The translations under genes were made by a program, and so were the position numbers. DNA of 64,000 bases, from positions 25,925,495-25,989,494 of the forward strand of contig OW679203.1 in assembly GCA_940337035.1 (NCBI GenBank), written 5' to 3'. How positions within the stretch are numbered: the first letter of the stretch is position 1; every line of letters begins with the position of its first letter. The notes beneath the pieces were generated by a model that saw only the letters and a list, made by a program, of their open reading frames with translations, did no database searches and was not told where the DNA came from. Shown here one piece after another: positions 24,423 through 36,045 of the stretch. This DNA is from Agriotes lineatus. Taxonomy: Eukaryota > Arthropoda > Insecta > Coleoptera > Elateridae.

Positions 24423-27400
24423 CAAAGCTACAAAGTCGTTTGCCGGGCTTCCCCGTTTTTCATGCAAAATTCTAATTTAATATTGCGCCATAATGACGCA
24501 ATTTGTACGTTTCTATATGTGTTAGACAGAGAACAAATTACATAACGCAGCCGCGTATTTCTTTGGCTTTAGAATTCTACCGCCTAAATTCAAAAATACA
24601 AGAAGTGGAAAGGTTTTGTTCCGCTGTTGCAGAGGCATTGACCTTCACCCGGCAATTTCAAAACTAATGAAATTGAATATGTGTTTTCGATAATGTTTTG
24701 CTCATCTAAGACAGGTCTGGTGCAAATTATTAGCTAAGAAATTCCGTACCGTGGGGCGGGCATCTCCTATTAACGCCTCTGACTCGGATTATAAATAGAA
24801 ACCTCGTTTGTGCTAATCGTTTCTGATAAAGCTACGTGTACCGTATTGCATCCCTTGCTTGCCATTACGTTCTTCGTTCAACTCTCTGGGGATTTGACAC
24901 CGTTCAAACCCACTTGACAAACCACACCCTATGTTGTTTCTCGTAGCTCCTCCAAGTGTGTTGTGGCAGTTGCTTGGGGCGACCCTTAGCTCCGTTGAAC
25001 ACTAACACCGTAGCAATCTGAATCCCTCAAGGTCCTATGTTATGTCGTAGAAATTTTAACAAGTGTGCAGTGAAGCGATTTCTGTCACCATGCTATACAA
25101 TCCGTTGATAAGTTGAAATTAAGAGTTAGAACTATCGTTAGGTATAGTCTTTAAGTTAATTTTGAGTCAAGTTTTAATGTACTTTGTACTTAGCTTTACG
25201 TTGGGTCATTAAAGTAATTACTATCATTGAGTCAATTTGAGTATTTATAGCAAAGGTTTAAAATAGTTCAATTGTAGTGTAATTAAAAGTTGCTACCGTT
25301 TTTGAGCCAGTTAGATTGTTTGTCGTCAAGTTTACCGCCTGTATTTAGATTAAACGTTGCACAATTAACAACACCAACCTTTTTTGAGTATTTCATTTGA
25401 TGTCCATTGTTCATATACATATTTCCACATTAATGTAGTTCATTTTCAATTAGTTGGGCATTTTTTAGTAGATGTATGACATTTGCATGTGCTATTTCGT
25501 GATGCAAAGGCATTCAGATACTTGTAAGCAAATGCAAGTTAATGCAAGTCCGATCCAGCTGTTCGTGGATTGTTGCTCAGGCACTTTCAAGGTTGGATCA
25601 GGAAGGTCGGGCCATTTAGTAAAGTGGTGGGGTCTAGAATTTACCATATTTATTTCATTAACCGGATCGTAGCCCTAATTAAGGTCGTAAAGAACCCCCC
25701 TTCTCCACTGAGTGAACCGGCAACCTTTGTTACAACGCATTAGGGCAGTGGATCCGAGGAATTTCCCGATTTTATGTCGTTTTATCGGGTAACCGACGAT
25801 TGAGTAGTTTGGTTGTCAAATTCATGTCGTAACGTCTTTTTCGTCCTGTAACAATATATCTGTTTCCATGTTACTTCTGTCCCCGTTACCATTGTCCTTT
25901 TGGTGTTTGTGCCAAGTAGCAGCCCTGAGTGGGAATCGTATCCTACATTATAAAGCTTCGAAATTATCAAACCATTTTCTCCTGCCACGTTTGAACAACT
26001 AAAGATTTGAGTTTTAATCTATTTTAATATATTTACGTTTACAGTTCGTATCTCGGTCTATTTGGTGTGCCAAAAATAATGTAATTAACTAGATTTTCGG
26101 TGGTGAGGTAATCACAAATTATGTATAGCATTTTTTCAGAACACGTTTTTGTTGTTGATTTAATACACTAAGAGGATTTTTGTTAACCAACCAACTTATT
26201 TTAACGTTTTCAATATATTAAGTTGAACCCTCTAAGATTAATTGATTCGCCCCAATCCTTAATAATTGATCGTTTCGCTACCTTAAAACTTTCTACCAAA
26301 AACACGAAACATCACCGTTAGGTTTCATTGCACGTAATATTTCTTTAAGAAAACGCACCTTATGGTATTTAGCGTACAGGTGATCAAGCCATGTTGAAAT
26401 TTAAGATGAAACTTGCAGAACTTGTCTACGGTACGTACAAGGTTATGTAACTACATCCAAAATTAAATTAATAACTTGCTGTTATAAATTATTTAAAGTC
26501 TGATTACAAATTTATTTGCAAGCCCTTTGTATGCTCTGATTTAACTGTTGGGAATTTCTAGCGTAATATTTCTACCTGACGAGAGCTTGACTATTCCAAG
26601 ATGGTTGCCTGGTATCAAAACTAACGTAAACAAGCTCCGTGTTCTATTTAAATCGTTTATGTCCACGCAGTAAACGTTGCTGCTATGCGAGAAAAATTTA
26701 AAGTGAGAATACCACGTCACGAAACAAAACGCTTCTAGCGACGCCAGTACCGGAAGTTAAACGCAAACCGACTCTATTCAAACAGAATCACAAAAGAACA
26801 CTTCTAAGATGATCTCGGTGTACTTGCAGTTTCACTGGAAGTCCTACGACGCTCAGGGCAGGATATGGTTACCGGCCCGTCACCAAAGCACGAATCTGCT
26901 CTTGTTTTCCATTTCGATATCGGCTGCAATTGGATGACCTTTTGGATAGCTGGGGGCCACTATTGCGCTGCGGTGCACCACAAGTACACTGTGCGCTTAT
27001 GCACCTTGTACACGCACTATAAAACTGACTAGAACTCCATAAAATCACTTCGAAATACGCTTGTACTTGTCTTGTTCTAGCTGCTACGGAAGCTAAATAC
27101 AAAATAGAAACTCCCACAAATCACCCTGGGCACACAACTTGTTGGTAAACTTGGGTATTTATTCGCACATAAATTATCATTTATTGGGGAGCTTAGCAAA
27201 ACACACAACCAATTTCTTGGAGAAGTTGCCCCCAATTGCCTTGTTTGCAGTTTTTTAGTTGTATGAAGCGCCAAGCATACTTTGATTTTAATTTGTTTTT
27301 ATACAAAAATAATGACATTCTAAAAACATCACTGTCAATTATTTACAACTCCTACGCTATTTTGTAAGAAATGTGAACTATATTACATTTACGGGACACT

Positions 27401-27959
27401 TTTACCATTAATATCTGTATTGTTGGTTATGTTATAAATTACTAATAATTATTATTTTATATATAAGGCTACGGAAATATGTCCATAGCATATATTCGAG
27501 AATCAGCTAAACAACATCGTCTGGTGTTCATATCGGTACCAGATATGCCTATTATAGAACAATTATTTGCTCAAAATTCCAACAGTTATCGATTTTCAAT
27601 TACCATTACCGTATTATACCTTCTAAATTTTATTGCTGATAATTCAAAGGCCAAAGTTAAATGTATTTAACTGCATTTTTACCAAATCAAATTTAGAATT
27701 AGACATCAGTAAGTATTAGACAGCGCCAATATTAAGTAAAAAATTACCGGAATTTACAAGTTTCCTTTAAATCGCTCAAGTGGCGTCCATTATTACTTCC
27801 ATTTACACGTAGAAAGCCATCTATACGATACACAGATATAGCTCAATAGCTATGTCATATATTTATCTCACGTTGCTTTCGTACTTGTGACTGTGCTATC
27901 GGTAACACCAAAAATTTTGTTTATTAGAAAGCGTAATTGCGTTACTGCAGCATCTTAAA
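24423..27959. other. AT-rich stretch without recognisable genes
   Basis: There are short, motif-free frames only. The more GC-balanced part at 26580-27260 carries minus-strand frames of 65 and 82 codons (26869-27117, 27077-27274) that look like chance openings. No repeats or RNA-like folds stand out. Confidence 0.4.
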
Positions 27960-28360
27960 ATAGGAATAGCCCAAGCTGCGCTCCGTCGTACCCTTTAGAG
28001 CAGATGGAACCGCCAATCGCCCCTGTACGTTATATTAATATCCCCATAATTTCCACCACAAACAGGGCCAAGAGGCTCTCCAGGACGCGAAAGATATTTA
28101 ATTGCCACTTCCTGCGTAACGACGCCCTTGTGGGGAATCCTTTGTCCACTTCCTGTAGTTGCTGCTCCAACAGAAACATCCCTATTCAAGATGTTATGTG
28201 CTACTTGTGGCTCTTCTTATGGTGTTTATTGCCTCCAAATTGAATCCGACTCCCCTGCTTTCCCTGCAAGTGAATTTCCAACGATACGGCGTTCTGCTGT
28301 ACCGTTATCTGCATGCAATGCGAATTTTGAGTAGAATGATGGTTGAACCGGCTTGAACTT
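27960..28360. other. GC-richer, stop-poor island of unknown nature
   Basis: Within about 340 bp there are six overlapping frames of 64-79 codons on both strands, starting at 28004, 28128 and 28159 (plus) and 28189 and 28395 (minus). The minus-strand frame ending at 27995 has the most protein-like composition (GVVTQEVAIKYLSRPGEP, then an RGDWRF tail). No frame matches a family I recognise. It could be an exon fragment, a fragment of an unidentified transposon gene or a chance island. It sits directly upstream of the splice-like signals at 28360-28432. Confidence 0.3.
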
Positions 28361-28432
28361 TTTACTAATTTTTTTTTTATTTCAGGTGAGTCCAAAGTTG
28401 CTTAAAGCGATGCCTCCAGTATTAAGGTAAAT
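28360..28432 (+). other. Candidate 41-bp micro-exon or recursive splice site
   Basis: A branch-point-like TACTAAT (28362-28368) is followed by a run of ten Ts, then ATTTCAG ending at 28385, which is a near-ideal animal 3' splice site. The next bases, GTGAGT, also form a strong 5' splice site, so the junction has the pyrimidine-AG|GT form of a recursive splice site. Alternatively, 28386-28426 is an exon. One frame is open (VSPKLLKAMPPVL, then a split codon), the other two have stops, and a good donor AAG|GTAAAT follows at 28427. A 41-bp exon would enter in phase 0 and leave two bases into a codon. I do not recognise the peptide. It could be chance. Confidence 0.3.
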
Positions 28433-30719
28433 ATTATAAGTATTAATTACGCAATACACGAATTACATGCTTTCAATTTGCGCAGTATGCAACTTAATTA
28501 ATCTCAGTTACTTTTGTACGTTTTAGTAAACTGTATTTACACTGGAATACTTAATATGCTTCCATAATTGGATTTTAGATTAAAATGCTTCTTCTTCTTC
28601 CATCGCGTAGGAATTTGATCTACGTTTAACTCTACGCTTCAATACTTTTATCAATATATAAACACGTTACTGACTAAGAACAAAAAAATACTTTTCTTAC
28701 ATTTCGTATTACTTAGTACTGTACCGCCGCCTATTTGAAGTAGATTAACTAAATCAACTAACTTCGACAACATTTTCCTAACTTCTTTATAGCAACATCT
28801 AGTTCATAGTTACTGTTAGAAAATGAATAAGCACCAATATGAGACGGTGCAAATTACTTATTTATATTTTAGCACACTGCTGACATGGAGCTGCTGTAAA
28901 CACATTTAGCCGTCACAATATGTTTGTTGAAGCTGTGCTTTCAATGCGGTAAGGCCGTTATCATATTAAGCTACATACATAAGACAAAATTCGCAAAAGA
29001 GGCTGAAACTATTAGCTTCTAAACCTAGAGGGAGAAAATTGGTTTAAAGTAAAGTCGCAGATTTATCAATATCGTTAGTAGGGAGTACGTATGAGACAGA
29101 GAGTGACAGCAACGCGGTTTTAGTTTGAAATATGAAAAGGCATAGAAATTTAACACCCTTATCGTTCGATCACCTTAAAGAGATTCGATCTCGCGACCTC
29201 AGTTTCAGCACTCCACGAGTGTGACCCTATACCACTTTGACAGAAGAAGGCAAATGTTCTCGCTTTTCGGGCGCCACAGGGTTATTAGTCGTTGCTTGAA
29301 GACAAAAATACGTTCTCTAACCCACAAGTTAACGAATAATTGTGAACCTATCTTGCCTCCACCTGTGATCGCTTAAAGTACTCATATAATCTTCAGCATG
29401 TCGTAGTATAGAGTGCACTAATAACAATAATATATTCTGAAGTTAGAAGCTACATAGGAAACTATTGCCATGGCCCTAACGGAATTGCAAGCTAACACTG
29501 GCCGAACATGTTAAGCTAGCCACAATACAATCTGAATTATTTACTTTCCTTGTTGCGTAGGGCCTGACCACAATAATATTCATTATTAAAATAGTTAAGA
29601 TGTACAGAATGCGAAAGGTATACACATGCCAGGTATGCAACCGTTTAGGGTCTATTCATAAAGTAAGGTAAATATATCTAAATAAACGTCATCCAGCGTA
29701 AATACCTACATGAAAGCAAAGTGTGCACTTGCAGCTGTAGATAAGGGTTTAGGAGCGGATAGCATGGTTAAGACATAATTCGTAAAAAAAACAACAAAAT
29801 CCCAAAATAAACTTATGAGGCAAGATCATAATGAAGAAGACCGGTTTGAAGATCCAACAAAATGTGGAACAACACTCTAGCGAAAATAGTGTCAAAGGCA
29901 GGAAGAAAAATAATGGAGTTGAAGAAAATGGTTCAAATATAAATAGCGTTCCCGACGCTGCGCTGTACTGATATAGATAAAAAGAAAGAAGAATATTGTT
30001 GCCAAAAATTTTTGCTAAAAATTAATTAAGAAATTCCTTTGAAGTATGGCAGACTCCTTCTTAAACATCCATCTAAAATCATTGATCTCTACTACCTTTC
30101 AGTTCTTACGCTTCTTGTGGTTTACCTGGTACTTTCTTCCAAGACTCAATCTAATATTCCCTGTAGTACATATTCCCTTCATTTTCTTCCACCCCACATT
30201 TTGTCAGTTAACTTGTAATTGCATTTTGTTATAGTAGTTATTAAATCCCCAAAATGAGAAAATGACATTCGATCTATCATTTTACTATTCACCTTGAATT
30301 TACACCATACAAGTTTTTACTTAACTGATAGATATTTACCTCCCTTTAGAACCCTTGGTTTACACTTCTTGTCCTCTATTTCTCATATTTCTTTAATTTA
30401 AAAGGTTACTCTCTCCACTAGTTTTATATTACCATTATTCTGTCCATTATTGTGTAGGTTATGCAGGGTTTAGTTTGGGGTATAACATGTTTAAGTTTTA
30501 CCTCCATCGACGATTATTCATATTGATAAATAGTAGATTATGCAACGAGGGAGAGAAATACATCATTTTTCTGAGGTGCAATTTCTTGCATGAAGCAAAA
30601 TAGCATTCTCTCCGAGTTGCGTATACTATTTTTTTCACGTTGCAGGTCGATTTAAAACGAAAAACCTATATTGTAAACATCATATATGACATTTTAGTTA
30701 GAATTATTTTAAAATTAGT
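28433..30719. other. AT-rich stretch, mostly featureless
   Basis: Apart from the tRNA-like segment near 29165-29250 there is no coding or repeat structure that I can support. The frame at 30046-30234 is hydrophobic and low-complexity. Confidence 0.4.
29165..29250 (-). repeat. tRNA-like segment, possible SINE head
   Basis: On the minus strand a box A-like stretch (AGTGGTATAGGGTCAC, complement of 29221-29236) is followed 30 bp later by a box B-like stretch (GAGATCGAATCTC, complement of 29180-29192). The spacing and the folded T-arm are tRNA-like. The acceptor ends do not pair, so it is not a functional tRNA gene. A tRNA-derived SINE head is more likely. No tail or target duplication was found. 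Confidence 0.3.
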
Positions 30720-30900
30720 AGCCTATGGTAAATTTTAAAGTTGTTGGCACTGTAAGTCATTATGACAAGAGCTCACAAATTGAGGTTAGCAGGTTAGGTT
30801 TTGCGTCAGTTTGTGTCAGAACTGACGCAAAACCTAACCTGATAACCTCAAATTTGACATAATTGTTGTGTCAGTCATAATGTAAACTCCATAGGGAAAT
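30720..30900. repeat. Palindromic hairpin element (MITE-like)
   Basis: The arms 30777-30811 and 30820-30854 are inverted copies of each other, about 35 bp with only one or two mismatches, separated by an 8-nt loop. Weaker complementarity continues outward through CATTATGAC-type words to matching CCTATGG near 30722 and 30890. Near-perfect arms imply a young or constrained hairpin. It has no coding capacity, so it is a non-autonomous foldback element or a structured RNA source. The arms carry GGTTAGCAGGTTAGGTT, close to the insect telomere unit TTAGG. Confidence 0.65.
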
Positions 30901-32378
30901 TTTTGTCTTATTTAGTCTCTAGGGAGTAAATGTTTTACTTCTGTCACAATTTTGATGCTATAGAAACCTACTACTACTCCCGGTCATGGAAAAACATAAT
31001 AATGTATTTAGGGTGTACAAACTCCATTGTCTACTGTCTTACTTGACAAACCATGGAAATGGCGCCAGAGTTCTTGTACTTTCTAGGAACACCTACGCTT
31101 TTGATGTGCATTTGTTCAAATCATCCTCTAAGAAGCGATTGCAATGTGTGATATTGCGGACAAGAAGAGCTATTTATCCACATTTACTTATTTTTCTATC
31201 GGATTTTTGATAAACTCAGATGGCACTTGGCTGCTATTTGTTCGACTAACCCGTGTCCTTCATACTCCATCAACTGATAAATTATCTAACATACCACTCA
31301 TCTCTTTCATATTGTTTAATTTTCCAATGGCACCCCTAACCTGTTGCTCTGCTATTACTACGATATTTCCTACTTGTTCTTTCACTCACAGATTTTATGT
31401 TTGTGTTCCGTTTTTAGATCTATTATCATTGTTTTAGTTTAAGTACAGATATCTGAAATAGTTGTGACACTGTCCAGGTTTACTAATCCTGTCGCGTATA
31501 TTGCTTTTGATTTCCGTCACCTTTTAAGATTTGTAATTTTTGTTGGAAACCTCGGTAAATCGCAATCTACCCAAAACATAATCATAAATACAGAACTTTC
31601 ATGGCGATAGGTACCGTGTTGGTATTAAAGGAAGGTCAGTATGGATGTAAACATGATGACTTGATAACGACATAATCTATTAGACCGGTCGTCGCTCTTG
31701 CGGCACTATTAAGTATATGGCAGAATCTTATAACGTACATACCACATTGAAAAGACCGGTTCAACATATTACGAAAGCCAAATGTGTCTTAAGAAGGGGT
31801 CGTTCCAAAAGGCGCATAGCAAAAGCCGCTCTATTCCAATACTAGTGTACCCATGTATCGATAAGGGGCTCGGCTCGCACCATCTCAACTTCTTTAGACA
31901 TGATGATGGCATTCATTAACGATAAAACAGCCAGTCTCATGATGAAGATTGTATAGTTATAATTGAAGTTGTTACGTGATAAAACCATACTTACGAAATG
32001 CTTAAAGCTCTGGAGGGTCAGCTACGCTAAACCTCCGGTCGGCACACAACTAGCTCAGCGTTGGGGCTGATCTTGTTAGCACGGCTCTGCTAATGTTCGA
32101 CAAAATTCGTTGTTTTTTATCTTGTCGCCCTTGCCGAAAAATGTCAAGCCTAAGGTTGGTATCTGCCACCCCCACAGTCCTTGACAGAAGACTCTAATGT
32201 GGAGTAATTACTTCTTCTGGTTAATAAACCACTTTAGTAGAATCGTCCTTTCTAGGCTAAGCTCATGCCAGAAGTGAATCTCTTAGTCCGACCCAGAATA
32301 CAACTCACTGCAATAATTTACTTCAGCTCACCTTATCTTGAGCTCAAAGGAAACAAATCTGAATAGAATCCCATTTAT
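30901..32378. other. AT-rich stretch without recognisable genes
   Basis: The frames at 30986-31210 and 31144-31437 overlap in different phases and have hydrophobic, low-complexity content. The less biased part at 31990-32240 resembles dispersed repeat DNA but I could not assign it. Confidence 0.35.
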
Positions 32379-32627
32379 TTACACTTCCAATTGAGGACGG
32401 CGAAGGCCTAACAGACAAAGTCTGATATCCTCTATTTTTTCAAGCACAAACCTTATTTTCTGTTTTACCACTTCAGCAACAGGGCCTTCTGCTTCCATAA
32501 TTTTCGTTTCAATGGTTTTAATGATTTTAATATTTTCCTTTAATGATGTTGACGGTAGAACGAAGTGAGAATCTTGTTGTGATCGTGTTTGCCGGGCAAG
32601 ACGCAAGTATTTCTGCGTTGAAAGCAA
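32379..32627 (-). pseudogene. hAT-like transposase fragment
   Basis: The 82-codon frame contains LPSTSLKENIKIIKTIETKI and then EGPVAEVVKQKIRFVLEK. This resembles the helical segment that precedes the hAT dimerisation domain in a common insect hAT-like group (consensus LP.SI..LE....L.EAI.I....E.KL....GPVAE.VK.KL..VLEKN). The expected C-terminal dimerisation motif with the FKYAPITSVDVERSFS signature is missing, and the catalytic domain does not lie upstream. AATATGG words repeat in the neighbouring DNA (32660-32745) and may be subterminal repeats of the same element. Assignment rests on a short stretch. Confidence 0.5.
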
Positions 32628-33009
32628 AAATTATGCAGTTCCGTCTAGTTTTAGTACCGAAGATTGGAAATATGGACTAATGTGATTTTCGTGTAAAAAT
32701 ATGGTCTAAACCTAAAAATATGGAAAAATATGGAAAATAGAAACTGCATTTTCTGGCTCCAAATATCATAATTTATGTAGAAAACCAAATAATGAATGAA
32801 AATGATTCAAATAAAAAATATGTGTTTACATATTAATCCGAGCCCTACTTATAACCTATGTAATTTTTTAAATTAAGAATACCCATGTTGGACCGTTTGA
32901 ATTGCACCACCTTATTTATGGGTAAAACTTGATATGACTTTTATATGCATTACTATTTTTTTTTTATTTTTAAACGTACAGACCTTTGGAGTTGTAGGCG
33001 ATTAAAAAA

Positions 33010-34245
33010 TAGTTGACATTAGCCATCGAAAAAGTAGAATATGGGATAAAAAAGACAGGTGTGTTTATTGTGGTCGCGATTGCAAAAATTTTTCACGGCA
33101 CTTACTTCGAAATCACGAAAAAGAAGTTTCTGTCCATAGAATTATGCAACTTCCAAAAGGTGATAAGAAAAGAAAACAGATGATTAATCTGATAAGGAAG
33201 GAAACTTTACTCTGCTAGACGAAAATAAAATTAGACCAGTTCAAAGAGCTACACAAAAATATGAAGAAAGACAGAAAAACAGCTTAAAATCTCAAAAGTT
33301 CATGCCATGTACGTATTGCAAAGGCCTATATCCTTTGAAATCGCTGAGCAGATCTGCGCGCACAATTCACGTACTAGCGAAAAATGTAATGTTGCTAGTC
33401 TAGGGCAAAATATATTAGTCTTTAAAACATCTCAAAAGCCTTCGTTGGATAAACTGAGATTAAAGGATGAGGCATTTTCGAAAATACATGCGGACAGAGC
33501 ATCATTCAATGGTAAAAAAGACTCTGTTATTTGCCAGTACGGTGAAGATTTTTTGCGAAAACAGAAAAGACCCCATATTCATAATGCAGTTTCCCATAAA
33601 ATACGAGAACTCGGTAGACTATTTGCTCCCCTTCAAGATATTTATGGCGTAAACACAATGCTAAAAGCAATAAACAAAACATTACGAAAAGGTTGTCTAT
33701 ACAGCACAAATAATTTTCGGTTATGATACTACTTTAAGAACCTTCCAAGCACCTTCTTTAGATTTCCACGTGATAAGAGTTTTATTGTCTGCATGTGTAG
33801 CAGCTAAAACACTATGATTACAGCAAGATCCTGTTCTGCCAGTCATTGATTACGACGAATCGCTTAAGATTGGTAGATGAAAGATGGAAATTTGACATGG
33901 ACAGTATAGCGTTGAAAAATTTCAATGAAAACATCTCAAACCCTACCAATAACAAGTGATGTTATTAAAGTTCGAAAATATGCCGTTGTCTTTGCTGAAG
34001 AAAGCCTGGACCTATTAAAAGAAAAGGTTAGATATTGTTTAGGTATGTTTTTTTAAATTGACGGAAACTGCTCTCGTTTTCACTATTTTATTGAATCGAA
34101 AAAGAGTTGGTGATGTGCAATGCATAAAATTCGATTCCTACATACAAACCCCGAACAGCAAAAATCAAGAAGAGTGTCTATAACTATTGGAAAAGGTAGC
34201 ATCTTTCATGGGACACAGAAAGAAAACACACGAAAAGTTCTAGGT
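33010..34245 (+). pseudogene. C2H2 zinc finger plus tyrosine-recombinase-like transposon gene, decayed
   Basis: Successive frame pieces make one protein. At 33042-33190 is CVYCGRDCKNFSRHLLRNH, a C2H2-type finger followed by LPKGDKKRKQMINLIRKE. A second Cys pair (MPCTYCKG) lies at 33300-33325. The long open part at 33307-33726 includes SVICQYGEDFLRKQKRPHI and SHKIRELGRLF. At 33860-34027 are RWKFDMDSIALKNFNEN and LPITSDVIKVRKY. At 34068-34245 are LVFTILLNRKRVGDVQ and LLEKVASFMGHRKKTHEKF. This order is known from multi-copy insect proteins of unknown function that I associate with tyrosine-recombinase (Crypton-like) elements. The N-R-K-R segment resembles the first catalytic Arg region. At least four frameshifts or stops break it, and the C-terminal catalytic part was not found. 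Confidence 0.6.
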
Positions 34246-34960
34246 AAGGTTCGGTTTATCACGTCTTTGTGTAATAATCTTATTTCATGATCTACCCTGT
34301 ACGTATATTCTACACTCAGTTACAAAAAACGGCGCTGTACCTGATGTGATTTTAGTGAACGATATCATTATTGGTTACAATTTTTAATTTGGGAAAGCAA
34401 ACGCCCTCAAAATTCGAACTGAGTGTGTATACTAAAATATAATTGTACAAACTTTCCCATTCCCTAAAACTAAATCGGATACGCCTAAATTAAAAAATAT
34501 ATATGCGCCATTTCTTTTGCGAGTGTAATTTATACGATCTGTGCAAGTAAATATATGATTATCCATGTAGGCTGCCATAGGACGTCTATTAGACGGCTAA
34601 AATAGCTAAATTGTTAGGTACTAATAATGGATAAATGCGAAGGAGCCGATTTTCAAGGATAGGCACTTGAAGAAATTGATATTTTGAAAATATTGGCAAC
34701 AGATTTTTTTTCGAAACTGCTTTTCCAAAATTTTACTAATATAAACAAAAAAATATGAATCGGTAATTTCTTAGGGAGTGTAGATTAAAAATGAAAGATA
34801 ATCGAATAATTGATACAATATGTTTTATAGAAGAAGGTTTACTTTGGCTTTATTCGACAAAAACACGACCTACTATTAAACAGCTTTAAGAAATTAGAAA
34901 TAACGGAAATCTTTAATATTAGTGCATAACTTTTTAAAATATAAATATCAAAGAAATTGA
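34246..34960. other. AT-rich stretch
   Basis: I see no coding frame or repeat. If the tyrosine-recombinase-like gene had a C-terminal catalytic domain in this copy, it should lie here, but I find no H-x-x-R or Tyr motif. Confidence 0.4.
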
Positions 34961-34969
34961 AATTTAGCT

Positions 34970-35243
34970 TCTTCCTCTTATTCCTCTTATTATAGGCCAG
35001 TGACCTATTTTAACCACATAGTGGTTTTATGAGCCCTCTTTGCCCTTAGGCCGGATAGGTGGCTAGCCTTTCCCGTCGAAGGTGAGGAAGAGTTCCCTTG
35101 TTTAGGGGTTAACGACTACCACATATGTTAGCATGGTAGCCGGAGAGCGGACGAATTTTTTAAACTCTAGAGTCGCCGAGATTCAAACCCGGGCCCGCCG
35201 CCTGAGAGGCGAACATTTGCTCGCGGGGCCATCCGCTCACCGG
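34970..35243 (-). mobile_element. tRNA-derived SINE with 9-bp target-site duplication (family 1)
   Basis: The minus strand starts with a tRNA-like head: a box A region near the complement of 35221-35236 and box B GGGTTTGAATC (complement of 35180-35190). A 200-bp body follows, ending in short repeats of AATAAGAGG. The 9-bp AATTTAGCT flanks it exactly on both sides (34961-34969 and 35244-35252), a clear target-site duplication made by LINE machinery. It has no coding capacity and would be transcribed by RNA polymerase III from the internal boxes. Its body matches the copy at 50990-51225, notably around AGGCTAGCCACCT. Confidence 0.9.
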
Positions 35244-35570
35244 AATTTAGCTAAAACACTAAAATATAAGATCTTTGCAAGGGTGAAATAAAAGTGGTAT
35301 GTTGCTGGAAAAACATTTGTAGCGTCGCGATGCCTAACGTCGTCTAAATAGATTTTTTATTTATATTCTAATTTCGAGTGACAGTAAGAATATAACTATA
35401 ACCGACTATTCAACACTATAACATATAAGCCAATCATATTGCAGACATTTGCTTTTTTACTTTCTCGCATAGAGAAAGTATTGTAATCGTCAAAAAAGTC
35501 AACTTCGAGATTTTGACGAATCTTGACGTTTTAGACCTCCTAGAGTCCGAAAAATCCATTTTTCGAATTA

Positions 35571-35610
35571 TGTCTGTGTGTGTGTATGTGCGTGCGTGTG
35601 TGTGTGTGTG
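35571..35610. repeat. TG-rich microsatellite
   Basis: An interrupted (TG)n run lies inside the Helentron-like element, between its terminal module and the first 145-bp unit. The element at 61787 carries a (CTGT)n tract at the same place, so the position rather than the exact unit is conserved. Confidence 0.85.
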
Positions 35611-35705
35611 AACACGATAACTTAAAAACGAAATAAGCTAGACCCTTGAAATTATGTACATAGTCATTATTCAAAATTTGTAGATTCCAGACCAATTTTG
35701 AGTGA

Positions 35706-36045
35706 AATCGGTTAACCGGAAGTGGCACTTTACCTAAACAGGTAGCGGTACCTTTTCAAGTAAAGTACCAGTTTGCTTCGAGATATTTGAACAACATTTT
35801 GTACATACATTTCTTATGTAGAAAAACTACCAGATATTACATTTCAGCATGATCGGGTAACCGGAAGTGGCATTTTACCTAAACAGGTAGCGGTATCCAT
35901 TCAAGTAAAGTACCAGTTTGCTTCAAGATATTTGCACAAAATTTTGCACATACATTTATTATTGAGAAAAACTCCCAGATATAAAATTTCAGTATGATAG
36001 GTTAACCTAAAGCGGCACTTTACCTAAACAGGTAGTGGTTACCTG
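35706..36045 (+). repeat. 145-bp tandem repeat, about 2.4 units
   Basis: The words CCGGAAGTGGC and then TTTACCTAAACAGGTAG recur at spacings of 145 and 145 bp (CCGGA at 35716, 35861 and the altered CCTAA at 36006). Each unit also contains AGTAAAGTACCAGTTTGCTT. The TACC...GGTA and TTTAC...GTAAA words can pair within a unit. The array is internal to the Helentron-like element. Confidence 0.85.

Noticed and set aside
28004..28243. 79-codon plus-strand frame as a Cys-rich peptide
   Set aside because: Other frames on both strands are open over the same bases, and there is no signal peptide or known cysteine spacing.
35706..36045. CRISPR-like array
   Set aside because: The units are directly adjacent 145-bp repeats without unique spacers, in a eukaryotic transposon.
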